Shown one piece after another: positions 1 to 6,463 of a DNA stretch of 7,431 bases (within the stretch, counting starts at the first letter, position 1; each line of letters starts with the position of its first letter). The position numbers and the translations under genes were made by a program. The notes under the pieces were generated by a model. That model did no database searches. It had not been told where the DNA came from and was given only the letters and a program-made list of their open reading frames with translations. Origin of the DNA: Dokdonella_A sp937902695 (GTDB lineage: Bacteria; Pseudomonadota; Gammaproteobacteria; Xanthomonadales; Rhodanobacteraceae); contig JBEHYO010000126.1 of the NCBI GenBank assembly GCA_048498135.1, positions 1 to 7,431 of the forward strand, in the 5' to 3' direction.

Positions 1-1452
1 CGCGTCGAGCTCCTGCCCGAAGGCGCGGATCCGATGGACATCCGCTACAGCATCATCACCTGGGCGCATCGCTACACGCGCGGCTGGTCGTACGGGCAGC
101 CGATCGTCGATCCGCGTACCGGCGAGATCATCAAGGGCTCGGTGACGCTCGGCTCGCAGCGCGTGCGCCAGGACATCCTGATTGCCGAGGCGCTGCTCGC
201 GCCGTACGACAAATCGAACGCGGGTGAGCTTGCGAGCGAGGCGCAGCAGATGGCGCTTGCACGCCTGCGCCAGCTCGCGGCGCACGAAGTCGGCCACGCG
301 CTCGGCTTCGCGCACAATTTCGCGGCGAGCCGGCTCGGCAACGGATCGGTCATGGATTACCCGCATCCGCTGATCGAGCTCGATGCGAGCGGCGCGGTGC
401 GTCTCGATCACGCGTACGGCGTCGGCGTCGGGCCCTGGGACGATTTTCTCGTCGCGCACGCCTACGCGGAGTTTCCTGCGGGCGAGGAGGCGGCGTCGCT
501 CGCAAAGCTGCGCGCCGACATCGCGAAGGCCGGGTTCCGCTACGTCAGCGATCCCGATTCGCGCGCGCCGGGCGATGCGGAGCCCGATGGGTTGCTGTGG
601 GATTTCGGGCCCGACACGCTGAAGTCGTTCGATGCGCTGCTCGCCGTCCGGCGCAGCGCGCTCGATCGTTTCTCGATCGGCGTGCTGCCGCCGGATCGCC
701 AGGCCGGCGAGATCGAGGCGCGGCTCGTGCCGATCTACCTGCTGCATCGCTATCAGACCGAGGCAGTCGCGCGCCTGATCGGTGGCGCCGATTACGCATA
801 CTCGGAGGCGGCCGATCGCGCCGCCGGCACGAAAGCCGTGCCGGCCGAAACGCAGCGCGCCGCGCTCGACCGGCTCGTCGCGACGCTCGGCGCCGAAGAG
901 CTCGCGCTGCCGGCGAACGTGCTCGATATCGTCACGCCGCCCGGCAACGAATACCAGCGCAATCGCGAGTATTTCGCGAACAAGAGCGCGCCGCTCTTCG
1001 ATGCGTTCGGCGCCGTCGAGGCCGCCGCCGCGAACACGACGCAGTTCCTGTTCGCGCCGCAGCGCCTCAATCGCATCGCGTGGCAGCACGCGCGCGACAG
1101 AAGCGAGCCCGGCGTCGCCGACGTGCTCGACGCGGTGTTTCGCGGCACCTGGCAGCGCGACCGGATCGCCGACGGCGTGCCGGCCGGTGCAGCCGTCCAG
1201 ACGGCCGCGGACTGGGTCGTGCTCGATGCGCTGCTCAATGCACTCGATGCCGGCCAGTTGCACGCGCAGGTCGATGCCGACGTGCGCGCGTCGCTCGTGG
1301 AATGGCAGAAGTGGCTTGCGAAGAATGCGGGCGAGGGCAGCGTCGGCGCGAGCCGCGCGGAGGCGGCGGCGACGATCGGGAAGTATCTTGCCGATCCGAA
1401 ATCGGTGAAGCTCCGGCCGTTGCCGGTGATTCCGCCGGGCGCGCCGATCTGA
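1..1452 (+). CDS. Zinc-dependent metalloprotease, DUF5117/DUF4953 metzincin type (5' end missing)
   Basis: This is the C-terminal part of a large, probably secreted, zinc peptidase; the frame is open from base 1, so the true start lies outside the window and 483 residues are visible. The active-site motif HEVGHALGFAHNF lies at about bases 283-321 and fits the metzincin pattern HExxHxxGxxH, with three zinc-binding histidines and the catalytic glutamate. It is followed about 12 residues later by SVMDYP (about bases 346-363), a good Met-turn. The visible N-terminal stretch (LPEGADPMDIRY, then RGWSYG) resembles the segment preceding the catalytic site in DUF5117/DUF4953 proteins, which are usually about 800 residues or more, so roughly half is missing. 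The C-terminal portion after the Met-turn is long and mostly helical in character. An ATG at 34 exists but is internal to conserved sequence and is not the start. The physiological substrate is unknown. The VOC gene follows after 29 bases on the same strand and might be co-transcribed. Family assignment is confident; function beyond proteolysis is not. Confidence 0.9.
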   Translation, partial: RVELLPEGADPMDIRYSIITWAHRYTRGWSYGQPIVDPRTGEIIKGSVTLGSQRVRQDILIAEALLAPYDKSNAGELASEAQQMALARLRQLAAHEVGHALGFAHNFAASRLGNGSVMDYPHPLIELDASGAVRLDHAYGVGVGPWDDFLVAHAYAEFPAGEEAASLAKLRADIAKAGFRYVSDPDSRAPGDAEPDGLLWDFGPDTLKSFDALLAVRRSALDRFSIGVLPPDRQAGEIEARLVPIYLLHRYQTEAVARLIGGADYAYSEAADRAAGTKAVPAETQRAALDRLVATLGAEELALPANVLDIVTPPGNEYQRNREYFANKSAPLFDAFGAVEAAAANTTQFLFAPQRLNRIAWQHARDRSEPGVADVLDAVFRGTWQRDRIADGVPAGAAVQTAADWVVLDALLNALDAGQLHAQVDADVRASLVEWQKWLAKNAGEGSVGASRAEAAATIGKYLADPKSVKLRPLPVIPPGAPI

Positions 1453-1481
1453 CGACGCTTGATGGGGACGAGAGATGACTC

Positions 1482-2024
1482 ATGCAACTCGCGCCGCTGA
1501 TCTGCGTGCGGGATGTCGAAGCAGCCAGCCGCTGGTATCAGCGCTTGCCCGGCTGCGAGAGCGGCCACGGCGGCTCGCACTACGAACGGCTCAATGCCGC
1601 TGGGCGGCTGATCCTGCAACTGCATGACTGGAACATCGAGCACCATCATGGCCCGCTTGGCGAGCCCGACCTTCCGCACGGCAACGGCGTCCTGCTCTGG
1701 TTCGAGCTCGGCGACTACGAGGCGGCCGTGCAGCGCGCCGGGAGCATGCAGGTCGACGTCGTCAAGCCGAGCTATTTCTCCGAGAACGGCAACTGGGAGT
1801 TCTGGCTTCGCGATCCCGATGGATATGTCGTCGTCCTGACGAGCCCGTTGCCGCGCGAGGCTAGTGCGGGCTGGCGTCAGCCGGGCGTTGCGAGCTTGAG
1901 CCCGACGATGCCCGCGATGATGAATCCGACGCTGACGAGCCGCAGCGCATTGGCGGGCTCCGCGAACAGCACGATGCCGAGGATCACGGTGCCGACGGCG
2001 CCGACGCCGACCCAGACCGCATAA
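1482..2024 (+). CDS. VOC family protein (glyoxalase/bleomycin resistance fold) with an unusual C-terminal extension
   Basis: A small cytosolic protein of the vicinal-oxygen-chelate superfamily. Residues 1-24 (LAPLICVRDVEAASRWYQRLPG) form the typical first strand and helix. Residues 107-122 (FWLRDPDGYVVVLTSP) form the typical last strand, with the DPDG turn seen in VOC proteins. The reaction and ligand cannot be told: the superfamily includes glyoxalases, dioxygenases and antibiotic-binding proteins, and this single-domain length suits a dimeric binding protein. The ATG at 1482 is chosen because the fold begins at once after it; a ribosome site is weak (GAGAG about 8 bases upstream). The domain is complete by about residue 124 (base 1853), close to the usual length of these proteins. 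The frame then continues to a stop at 2022-2024, adding about 56 low-complexity residues rich in T, P, S and A, most of them encoded on the strand opposite gdx. That tail looks like non-coding readthrough rather than a domain, so the stop position is the uncertain part. Confidence 0.8.
   Translation: MQLAPLICVRDVEAASRWYQRLPGCESGHGGSHYERLNAAGRLILQLHDWNIEHHHGPLGEPDLPHGNGVLLWFELGDYEAAVQRAGSMQVDVVKPSYFSENGNWEFWLRDPDGYVVVLTSPLPREASAGWRQPGVASLSPTMPAMMNPTLTSRSALAGSANSTMPRITVPTAPTPTQTA
1836..1880. other. Imperfect inverted repeat at the VOC/gdx convergent junction (candidate bidirectional terminator)
   Basis: CTGACG+AGCCCG (1836-1847) pairs with CGGGCT (1867-1872) and CGTCAG (1875-1880), giving 12 base pairs with a 2-base bulge and a 19-base loop. 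It sits where the VOC domain ends and includes the gdx stop codon. It could slow polymerase from either side, but there is no T-rich tract on either strand, so classical intrinsic termination is not supported. Confidence 0.3.
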
Positions 2025-2197
2025 GCCGTGCCGACCGGCAGCGACTTCGTCGCGATGCCGAGCAGCACGAGGCTCACGATCATCGCGAGCGCGGTGCCGA
2101 TGCTCGGCCACAGGCGCGTGAAGCCTTCGGTGTACTTGAGGCCGATCGCCCAGCCGACTTCGAGCAGGCCGGCGAGAATCAGAAGCAGCCAGGACAT
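1877..2197 (-). CDS. gdx: SMR-family guanidinium exporter (Gdx/SugE type)
   Basis: A 106-residue inner-membrane protein with four predicted transmembrane helices, the full usual size for small multidrug resistance proteins. Gdx members work as antiparallel dimers that exchange guanidinium for protons; some SugE proteins also confer resistance to quaternary ammonium compounds. Visible signatures are GLLEVGWAIGLKYT (residues 10-23) with the essential glutamate E13 and W16, S42 in helix 2, and KSLPVGTAYAVW (51-62) with Y59 and W62. This set is characteristic of the Gdx branch rather than the EmrE branch. The ATG is supported by GAGGA seven bases upstream on the minus strand. The gene lies downstream of hupE on the same strand but 145 bases away, so it probably has its own promoter. 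No partner subunit is adjacent, as expected for a homodimeric Gdx. Its 3' end overlaps the extended VOC frame. Transport specificity is inferred from the residues seen. Confidence 0.92.
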   Translation of the reverse strand: MSWLLLILAGLLEVGWAIGLKYTEGFTRLWPSIGTALAMIVSLVLLGIATKSLPVGTAYAVWVGVGAVGTVILGIVLFAEPANALRLVSVGFIIAGIVGLKLATPG

Positions 2198-2342
2198 GGG
2201 CGGTTCCTCGTGTTCGTCCGGTTCGCCGCGGCGCGCCCGGCGGCGTGCCGTTGCCGCGCGGGCATGCGCGTGCGAAGGCGCATCCTAAGCGCTGGATTGC
2301 ATGGAGGCAGCATGCGGGATACCTGAATCGTTTTCCGACGGC
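2198..2342 (-). other. hupE-gdx intergenic region, candidate gdx leader
   Basis: This stretch of 145 bases must hold the gdx promoter if gdx is not read through from hupE. I see a good ribosome site (GAGGA) near its gdx end. There is a short inverted repeat, GCATG/CATGC, around 2300-2316 without a T-tract. I find no convincing -35/-10 pair and no clear intrinsic terminator for hupE. gdx genes are often controlled by guanidine riboswitches, but I could not recognise the paired ACGR-loop hairpins of the guanidine-II class or the conserved core of the guanidine-I class. Confidence 0.4.
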
Positions 2343-3383
2343 TCAGAACAGAGCGATGCGCTGGATCACCCAGCACATGGCGAGCGCGCCGATCGCATAG
2401 GGCGGCACGAGCCGCAGCGCGTCGGCGCGTGATCTGGCGAGCGCCGGCAAGCGCGTGCGACGTGCGATCCACCGTATCGATGCGACGAGCGCGAAGACCG
2501 CGCCGATGAACAGCAACTGCCCGATCTCGACGCCGACGTTGAAAAACAGCAACGCGACAGGAATCGCGTTTTGCGGGAGGCCGACTTCCGCGAGCGCGCC
2601 CGCGAAGCCGAATCCGTGCAGGAGTCCGAACGTGAACGCGATGATCCAGGGCCAGCGCACGCTGACGCTCGACGCCGAGACGCCGGCCGCGGCCGATCCG
2701 ACGCCCGCGTGCGTGCGCACGCGAACGATTTCGGCGGCGACGAACACGATGCTGAGCGCGATGACGGCCTCCACGGGCTTCTGCGGCACGCGCACGTAGC
2801 CGAGCGTCGCCGCGGCGAGCGTCAGGCTGTGCGCCACGGTGAATGCGGTGACCGTCGCGAGCACGCGCCGCCAGCCGCGCACGAGGAGCAGCAGCGCGAG
2901 CACGAAGAGCAGGTGGTCGACGCCGCCGAGGATGTGTCCGACGCCGAGCGCGAGATAGGTCTTCGCGACGTCGAGCCGGCCCGGCTCGGCCTCGACGACG
3001 AACGTCGGCTGCGCGGCGCTGAGTCGCGTGACCTCGGTAGTGCCGTCGAGGCGCTCGATGCGGACGAGCACGTCGGTCACCGTCGCCGCGAGACCATCGA
3101 TGCCGATCGTGCCGCCGGCGAGTCCGCCGGCGCGCGTGAAGCGCCAGCGCTGCGTGTAGGCTTCGCCGGCGAATACGCCGCGCGGCGGCGTGACGTTGAC
3201 GGCGCCGGCCGGCAGATCGACATCGAGCCCGAGGCGCATCTCGCCGCGGCCCGGCACCTTCCAGACGACGTCGTAGGTTTCCGCGTCGACCTGGTGAAGC
3301 TGCAGGTAGGCGGGGCGGACTTCGTGCGCCGTCGCAACCGTCGTCAGCAGCCATGGCGCCGCCAACAGGAGCAATACCCGCAT
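2343..3383 (-). CDS. HupE/UreJ family membrane protein (HupE_UreJ_2 type)
   Basis: A 346-residue inner-membrane protein with a periplasmic N-terminal domain. Residues 1-19 are a signal peptide (MRVLLLLAAPWLLTTVATA, likely cut before HEVRP). Residues 20 to about 140 form a soluble beta-rich domain, followed by about six or seven hydrophobic helices to the C-terminus. The membrane part carries the family's histidine motifs: GVGHILGGVDHLLF (147-160), AHSLTLA (184-190), LLHGFGFAGAL (254-264) and EIGQL (286-290). HupE and UreJ relatives are linked to nickel or cobalt uptake; for this two-domain subfamily the substrate is unproven. I chose the ATG at 3383 because the signal peptide starts there; the frame is open upstream to 3524, but that part lies inside the isomerase gene in another frame and reads as arginine-rich noise. 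The start is only 5 bases after the isomerase stop, with a weak ribosome site (GTGAG), which suggests translational coupling. It is the last gene of the cassette. Confidence 0.9.
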   Translation of the reverse strand: MRVLLLLAAPWLLTTVATAHEVRPAYLQLHQVDAETYDVVWKVPGRGEMRLGLDVDLPAGAVNVTPPRGVFAGEAYTQRWRFTRAGGLAGGTIGIDGLAATVTDVLVRIERLDGTTEVTRLSAAQPTFVVEAEPGRLDVAKTYLALGVGHILGGVDHLLFVLALLLLVRGWRRVLATVTAFTVAHSLTLAAATLGYVRVPQKPVEAVIALSIVFVAAEIVRVRTHAGVGSAAAGVSASSVSVRWPWIIAFTFGLLHGFGFAGALAEVGLPQNAIPVALLFFNVGVEIGQLLFIGAVFALVASIRWIARRTRLPALARSRADALRLVPPYAIGALAMCWVIQRIALF

Positions 3384-3388
3384 CCATC

Positions 3389-4267
3389 TCACGGGCGCGC
3401 GGCCGCGAGGTCGGGTTTGCCGCCGTCCGCGATCGCGCGCGGACGCTCGATCGTCACCGAATAGCGCGCGAGCAGGCCGCGGTAGAACGCCTCGCTCGCC
3501 GCCGTGCGCTGCGCATTGCTCCATTCGCGCCGGACGGCCTCGCGGCTCTGCGCGAGCGACGGCACGTCGCCCTCGTCGCGACGCGTGATGCGCACGAGAT
3601 GCGCGCCGTAACCCGATTTGACCGGACCCTGCCAGCCGCCAACCGGAAGGTCGGCAAGTGCTTTCGCGAAATCCTCGCCGAACTCGCGCGCGACTTCGGA
3701 CTCCGGCAGCCCATCGAACCGGCTGCCGAGCAGTAGCGAATCGCCGAGCGCTGCCGCGTCGAGATCGGGGTCGGCCTGGAGCCGCGCGAGCAGGGCGCCC
3801 GTATCGCGCGAAAAACCGTCGCCGCGACGCGCGGGATCGATATAGACCTGCGTGAACGTGAAACGCCGCTCGGTGCGGAAGAGGTCCGCGTGCGCCGCGA
3901 GATAAGCCTGCAGTTCGCGTTCGGTGGGTTCCGCGCGGCTCGTGAGGTCCTCCGAGATGAACTCGAGCTTCTGGCGCAGGCGACGGCGTATCACCGTGTC
4001 GTCCTTGTCGAGGCCGAGCGCGACCGCTTCGCGCGCGGCCACTTCCTCTCGGACGTAATCGCGGATCAGGCCATCCATCTCATCGGCGGTCGGCGGACGT
4101 TGCCAGGTGCCGGCGAACGTCGTCGCCAGCATCGCGAGCTGCGCCTGCGTGACGACGATCTCGTCGGCGCGCAGGTCGTCGTCGCGCCGGACAAGCGCGT
4201 ATCCGGCGAAGATCAGCGCGCCGAGCAGCACGAAATGCAGCAGCGGCTCGCGCAGCCAGCGCTTCAC
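3389..4267 (-). CDS. Membrane-anchored parvulin-type peptidyl-prolyl cis-trans isomerase
   Basis: A 292-residue protein expected to sit on the periplasmic face of the inner membrane and help fold exported proteins. Residues 4-26 (REPLLHFVLLGALIFAGYAL and onward) form an uncleaved signal anchor. A charged helical segment, about 35-130, resembles the SurA/PpiD-like chaperone region. A rotamase-like domain follows at about 135-230, ending in GGWQGPVKSGYGAHLVRI (210-227), the usual parvulin C-terminal signature with its conserved histidine (H223). The first parvulin histidine is replaced: the strand reads FTFTQVYID, with Q140 near that place, so catalysis may be weak and the role mainly chaperoning. 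The start is a GTG at 4265-4267, since no ATG lies before the anchor. This GTG shares bases with the TGA of the DUF3604 gene (GTGA), a 4-base overlap typical of coupled translation. The frame stays open far upstream through the DUF3604 gene, but that extension is a shadow. Confidence 0.88.
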   Translation of the reverse strand: MKRWLREPLLHFVLLGALIFAGYALVRRDDDLRADEIVVTQAQLAMLATTFAGTWQRPPTADEMDGLIRDYVREEVAAREAVALGLDKDDTVIRRRLRQKLEFISEDLTSRAEPTERELQAYLAAHADLFRTERRFTFTQVYIDPARRGDGFSRDTGALLARLQADPDLDAAALGDSLLLGSRFDGLPESEVAREFGEDFAKALADLPVGGWQGPVKSGYGAHLVRITRRDEGDVPSLAQSREAVRREWSNAQRTAASEAFYRGLLARYSVTIERPRAIADGGKPDLAAARP

Positions 4268-6228
4268 GGCCGTTGCTTCTGCGCCGGCGTGTACCAGATC
4301 GGCGAGGTGTATGCGCGCTCGGTCGTCTCCATCGGCACCTCCTTCGGCATCGTGACGCCGAAGTACTTCGCGTCGTACGCGGTCCAGCGCGGCGTCGGGA
4401 TCTCGATGACGCGGCCGTAATAGAACGCGCGTTGCGACGGATCGAAGTCGGGATCGGTCCACACCGCGGCGAGCTCGGTCGCGCCGATCGTGTTCGTCCA
4501 GCTCGCATTGGCGACGTCGACAGTGTCGCCGACCGGCGTCCTGCAGCGGCCGTCGGACTCGATCCTGCGGCTGCCGGAGACGGCGACATCGTAGACGCGC
4601 TCGTGCGTCTCGCCCTTCGCGTCGAGCCAGCCCTTGACGATCTGGTAGCGATCGAGATTCGCGCCGATCGGATCCTTCAGTGCGGCGACGAGGAACGTCG
4701 GCGCCTTGCCGTTCGGCGCGGCGGAAAGATCGCCGCCCATCGGCACGCCCTTCGCGTAGCCGACGTTCGCCGGCAGCCGGCTCGCGGCGTCCTTGGCGTC
4801 GAAGTCGAAACCGCCGAAGAAGCGCACGATCATGCGCGGGCCGGTCGTCGCGTAGGTCTCCTTGCGCTTCATCGCGTCGAACAGCGAAGCGCGCGTGTTC
4901 TCGGTCGCCCAGACCGCTGCGTAGCCGGATGCTGTCGTCTCCCAGCCCATGATGACGGCTTTGCCGTCGGGCGATTTGACGAACGGATGCGAGGCGCGCC
5001 CGGCGCTCGGCTCGGCGCTCGAGGTCTTGCCCCAGAAATTGTCTTCCTCGACGGCGGCGAGGCCGGTGTGCGCGTCGGTGCTGCCGACCATGCCGAACTT
5101 GTACGGATTGACGCCGAGCTCGGCTTCCATCCTGAGGCCGTTGCGATACGCCGAACGCGCGTATTCGAACTCGAGCATCTCGGGTTTCTTCTTTTCCGTC
5201 AGATCGAGATTGCCCTTGTCCCAGCGCTCGAAGTTCGCGAACTCGTCGTTCGGCGAGAGCAGCGGATGCGTCTCTCCGTCTCCCTTGATCTGCGTAGCCT
5301 CGTAGAGCGACTCCCAGCGCATGCGGCTGTCGGCATACGCCCGATCGATGCGCTTGCCCGAGAACGATTCGATGATCGGGAACATGCGTCCGTTGCTGAG
5401 ATTGCCGTTGTGCGCGATCGCGAGCACGTCGCTGCCGGTCTTGTCGACCGTCGCGCCCATCCATTTCCACAGGTCGCGCGGGTTGTCGCTGCCGAACGGC
5501 TTCATCGTGACGAACGGCTCGGTGAGGCGCGCCTTGTCGCCGTTCTCGCGGAAGATGATGTTCCGATGCAGGTTGTTGCCGCCGGTGTTCGATGTCCACT
5601 CGAAGCCGATGAACGCGGTGAACTTGCCCGGCTCGTTCTCGGCTTCGGCGGCATCGATCGTCGCCAGCCAGGCCGATCGGTACGCATCGGTGCCCGGCAT
5701 CGGCAAGATCGCCTTGGAGATCGTGCCCGTGCCGAAGCTGCGGACGATGTCCATCGCCGCTTCGGCGCCGTGGCCCGACTGGATCATCTCGTTCCACTTG
5801 CGGCCCTGCGGATCGGCCATGATCTTCGGGTCGCCGGCGAGGAGCAGCGGGAAGAAGCCGAACCCATCCGAGTGGTCCGCCACGACGATGAAATCGAGCG
5901 GCCGCGAGAGCTTCACCTGCTGGCCGCTCGATGCGGTGATCTCGAAACCCTTGCCGAAGCGGAACGCATCGCGCGGGCCGAGCCGGCAACCGAACGCGCC
6001 GGCGTCCATCGAGTACGAGGTGTGCGTGTGCGTGTCGCCGAACAGCGGCCGGGCCGGGAAGTTGCGTCCGGCATACGGCGAGTAGGGCGCCTTCGATGGA
6101 AAAAGCTTCGCCGCCGACGCCTCGTCGAGCGTGCCCGTATCGGTCTGGACGTCCGCGGCGAAGGCGGGCGCGGTGAATGCCGCGGCAATCGCGGCTGCAA
6201 GACGGGTCGCAAAGCATAGGGCGTTCAT
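4264..6228 (-). CDS. Secreted DUF3604 family protein (PHP-superfamily-like putative metalloenzyme)
   Basis: A 654-residue exported protein of unproven activity; the family resembles PHP-type metal-dependent phosphoesterases. Residues 1-24 are a Sec signal peptide, with cleavage expected after AFA (AFA|AD). Candidate metal ligands recur through the chain: FGDTHTHTSYSMDAG (63-77, H67 and H69), VVADHSDGFG (115-124, D118 and H119), GGNNLHRN (216-223, H221), AIAHNGNLSNG (270-280, H273) and GSTDAHTGL (382-390, D385 and H387). The spread of HxH, DH, H and DxH is what a PHP-like di- or trinuclear metal site would use. The length is normal for the family and the gene is intact. I chose the ATG at 6228 because the signal peptide begins there and GGAG lies seven bases upstream; an in-frame ATG at 6279 would add 17 residues ahead of the signal peptide. 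It is the first gene of the cassette, and its stop overlaps the isomerase start. The natural substrate is not evident from sequence. Confidence 0.92.
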   Translation of the reverse strand: MNALCFATRLAAAIAAAFTAPAFAADVQTDTGTLDEASAAKLFPSKAPYSPYAGRNFPARPLFGDTHTHTSYSMDAGAFGCRLGPRDAFRFGKGFEITASSGQQVKLSRPLDFIVVADHSDGFGFFPLLLAGDPKIMADPQGRKWNEMIQSGHGAEAAMDIVRSFGTGTISKAILPMPGTDAYRSAWLATIDAAEAENEPGKFTAFIGFEWTSNTGGNNLHRNIIFRENGDKARLTEPFVTMKPFGSDNPRDLWKWMGATVDKTGSDVLAIAHNGNLSNGRMFPIIESFSGKRIDRAYADSRMRWESLYEATQIKGDGETHPLLSPNDEFANFERWDKGNLDLTEKKKPEMLEFEYARSAYRNGLRMEAELGVNPYKFGMVGSTDAHTGLAAVEEDNFWGKTSSAEPSAGRASHPFVKSPDGKAVIMGWETTASGYAAVWATENTRASLFDAMKRKETYATTGPRMIVRFFGGFDFDAKDAASRLPANVGYAKGVPMGGDLSAAPNGKAPTFLVAALKDPIGANLDRYQIVKGWLDAKGETHERVYDVAVSGSRRIESDGRCRTPVGDTVDVANASWTNTIGATELAAVWTDPDFDPSQRAFYYGRVIEIPTPRWTAYDAKYFGVTMPKEVPMETTERAYTSPIWYTPAQKQRP

Positions 6229-6463
6229 GGGCAGCTCCAGCGTGTGCGATCGGAAGGCTGCCGGCGGCCTCGACCGCAAGCCTCCGAACGCTAGGACGCG
6301 TGCAAGCGGTTGACCATGCGCGAATTACCTAAGGACGGGGGGTAGTTCTACGTAGCGCGCGCGAGGGTGCCAACGGTCATTCGTGCGAGTCGTGCCAGTG
6401 ACCGATGTCCGCCGAGGCGGAGGCGCCACGCCTGACGTGCTGGCGCGCCGTCGCCGGATCGCT
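6229..6463 (-). other. Intergenic region between the SRPBCC gene and the DUF3604 cassette
   Basis: 235 bases without a gene. It should contain the end of the ArsR-SRPBCC transcript and the promoter of the DUF3604 cassette. The GGAG ribosome site for DUF3604 is at about 6236-6239. A short hairpin TCCGCC-GA-GGCGGA (6408-6421) lacks a T-tract, so it is at best a weak terminator. The clearest element is the inverted repeat at 6324-6346, listed separately. I see no convincing sigma70 promoter boxes. Confidence 0.5.
6324..6355 (-). promoter_or_regulatory. Candidate regulator-binding box upstream of the DUF3604 cassette
   Basis: Read on the minus strand, ACTACC (6346-6341) and GGTAAT (6329-6324) form an inverted repeat with 11 bases between and one mismatch in six; the spacer holds a C-run and CCTTA. 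Next to it lies GTAG-TT-CTAC-GTAG (6342-6355), which includes the 8-base palindrome CTACGTAG. The arms resemble the TACC-type half-sites used by NarL/FixJ-family response regulators, and the distance of about 100 bases to the DUF3604 start suits an activator site. No regulator gene is adjacent, so the assignment is inferred from pattern alone. Confidence 0.4.

Noticed and set aside
597..1478. 293-codon plus-strand frame inside the metalloprotease gene
   Set aside because: Arginine- and alanine-rich shadow frame; the metalloprotease frame is continuous and carries conserved motifs across the same bases.
2205..2262. Possible guanidine-II riboswitch: ACGG and ACGA sequences in GC-rich hairpins before gdx
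   Set aside because: The ACGR tetranucleotides are not closed directly by stems: one lies in an 8-base loop and the other has no stem. The pattern does not match the class.
2571..3464. 297-codon plus-strand frame opposite hupE
   Set aside because: Composition is charged and repetitive with no domain; the minus strand encodes a convincing signal peptide and HupE motifs.
3384..3524. N-terminal extension of the HupE protein to the ATG at 3524
   Set aside because: It would precede the signal peptide with 47 arginine-rich residues and lie entirely within the isomerase gene; the ATG at 3383 is better placed.
4268..6217. Very long open frame continuing upstream of the isomerase GTG on the minus strand
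   Set aside because: It runs through the DUF3604 gene in another frame, reads as arginine-rich low-complexity protein, and is explained by the scarcity of stops in GC-rich DNA. The signal anchor of the isomerase marks the real start.
4273..6219. 648-codon open frame on the plus strand opposite the DUF3604 gene
   Set aside because: It is an antisense shadow with R/A/V-rich composition and no recognisable domain; the opposite strand has clear family motifs.
6408..6421. TCCGCC-GA-GGCGGA hairpin as terminator of the SRPBCC gene
   Set aside because: The loop is only two bases and there is no T-tract on the minus strand, so it is not a credible intrinsic terminator.
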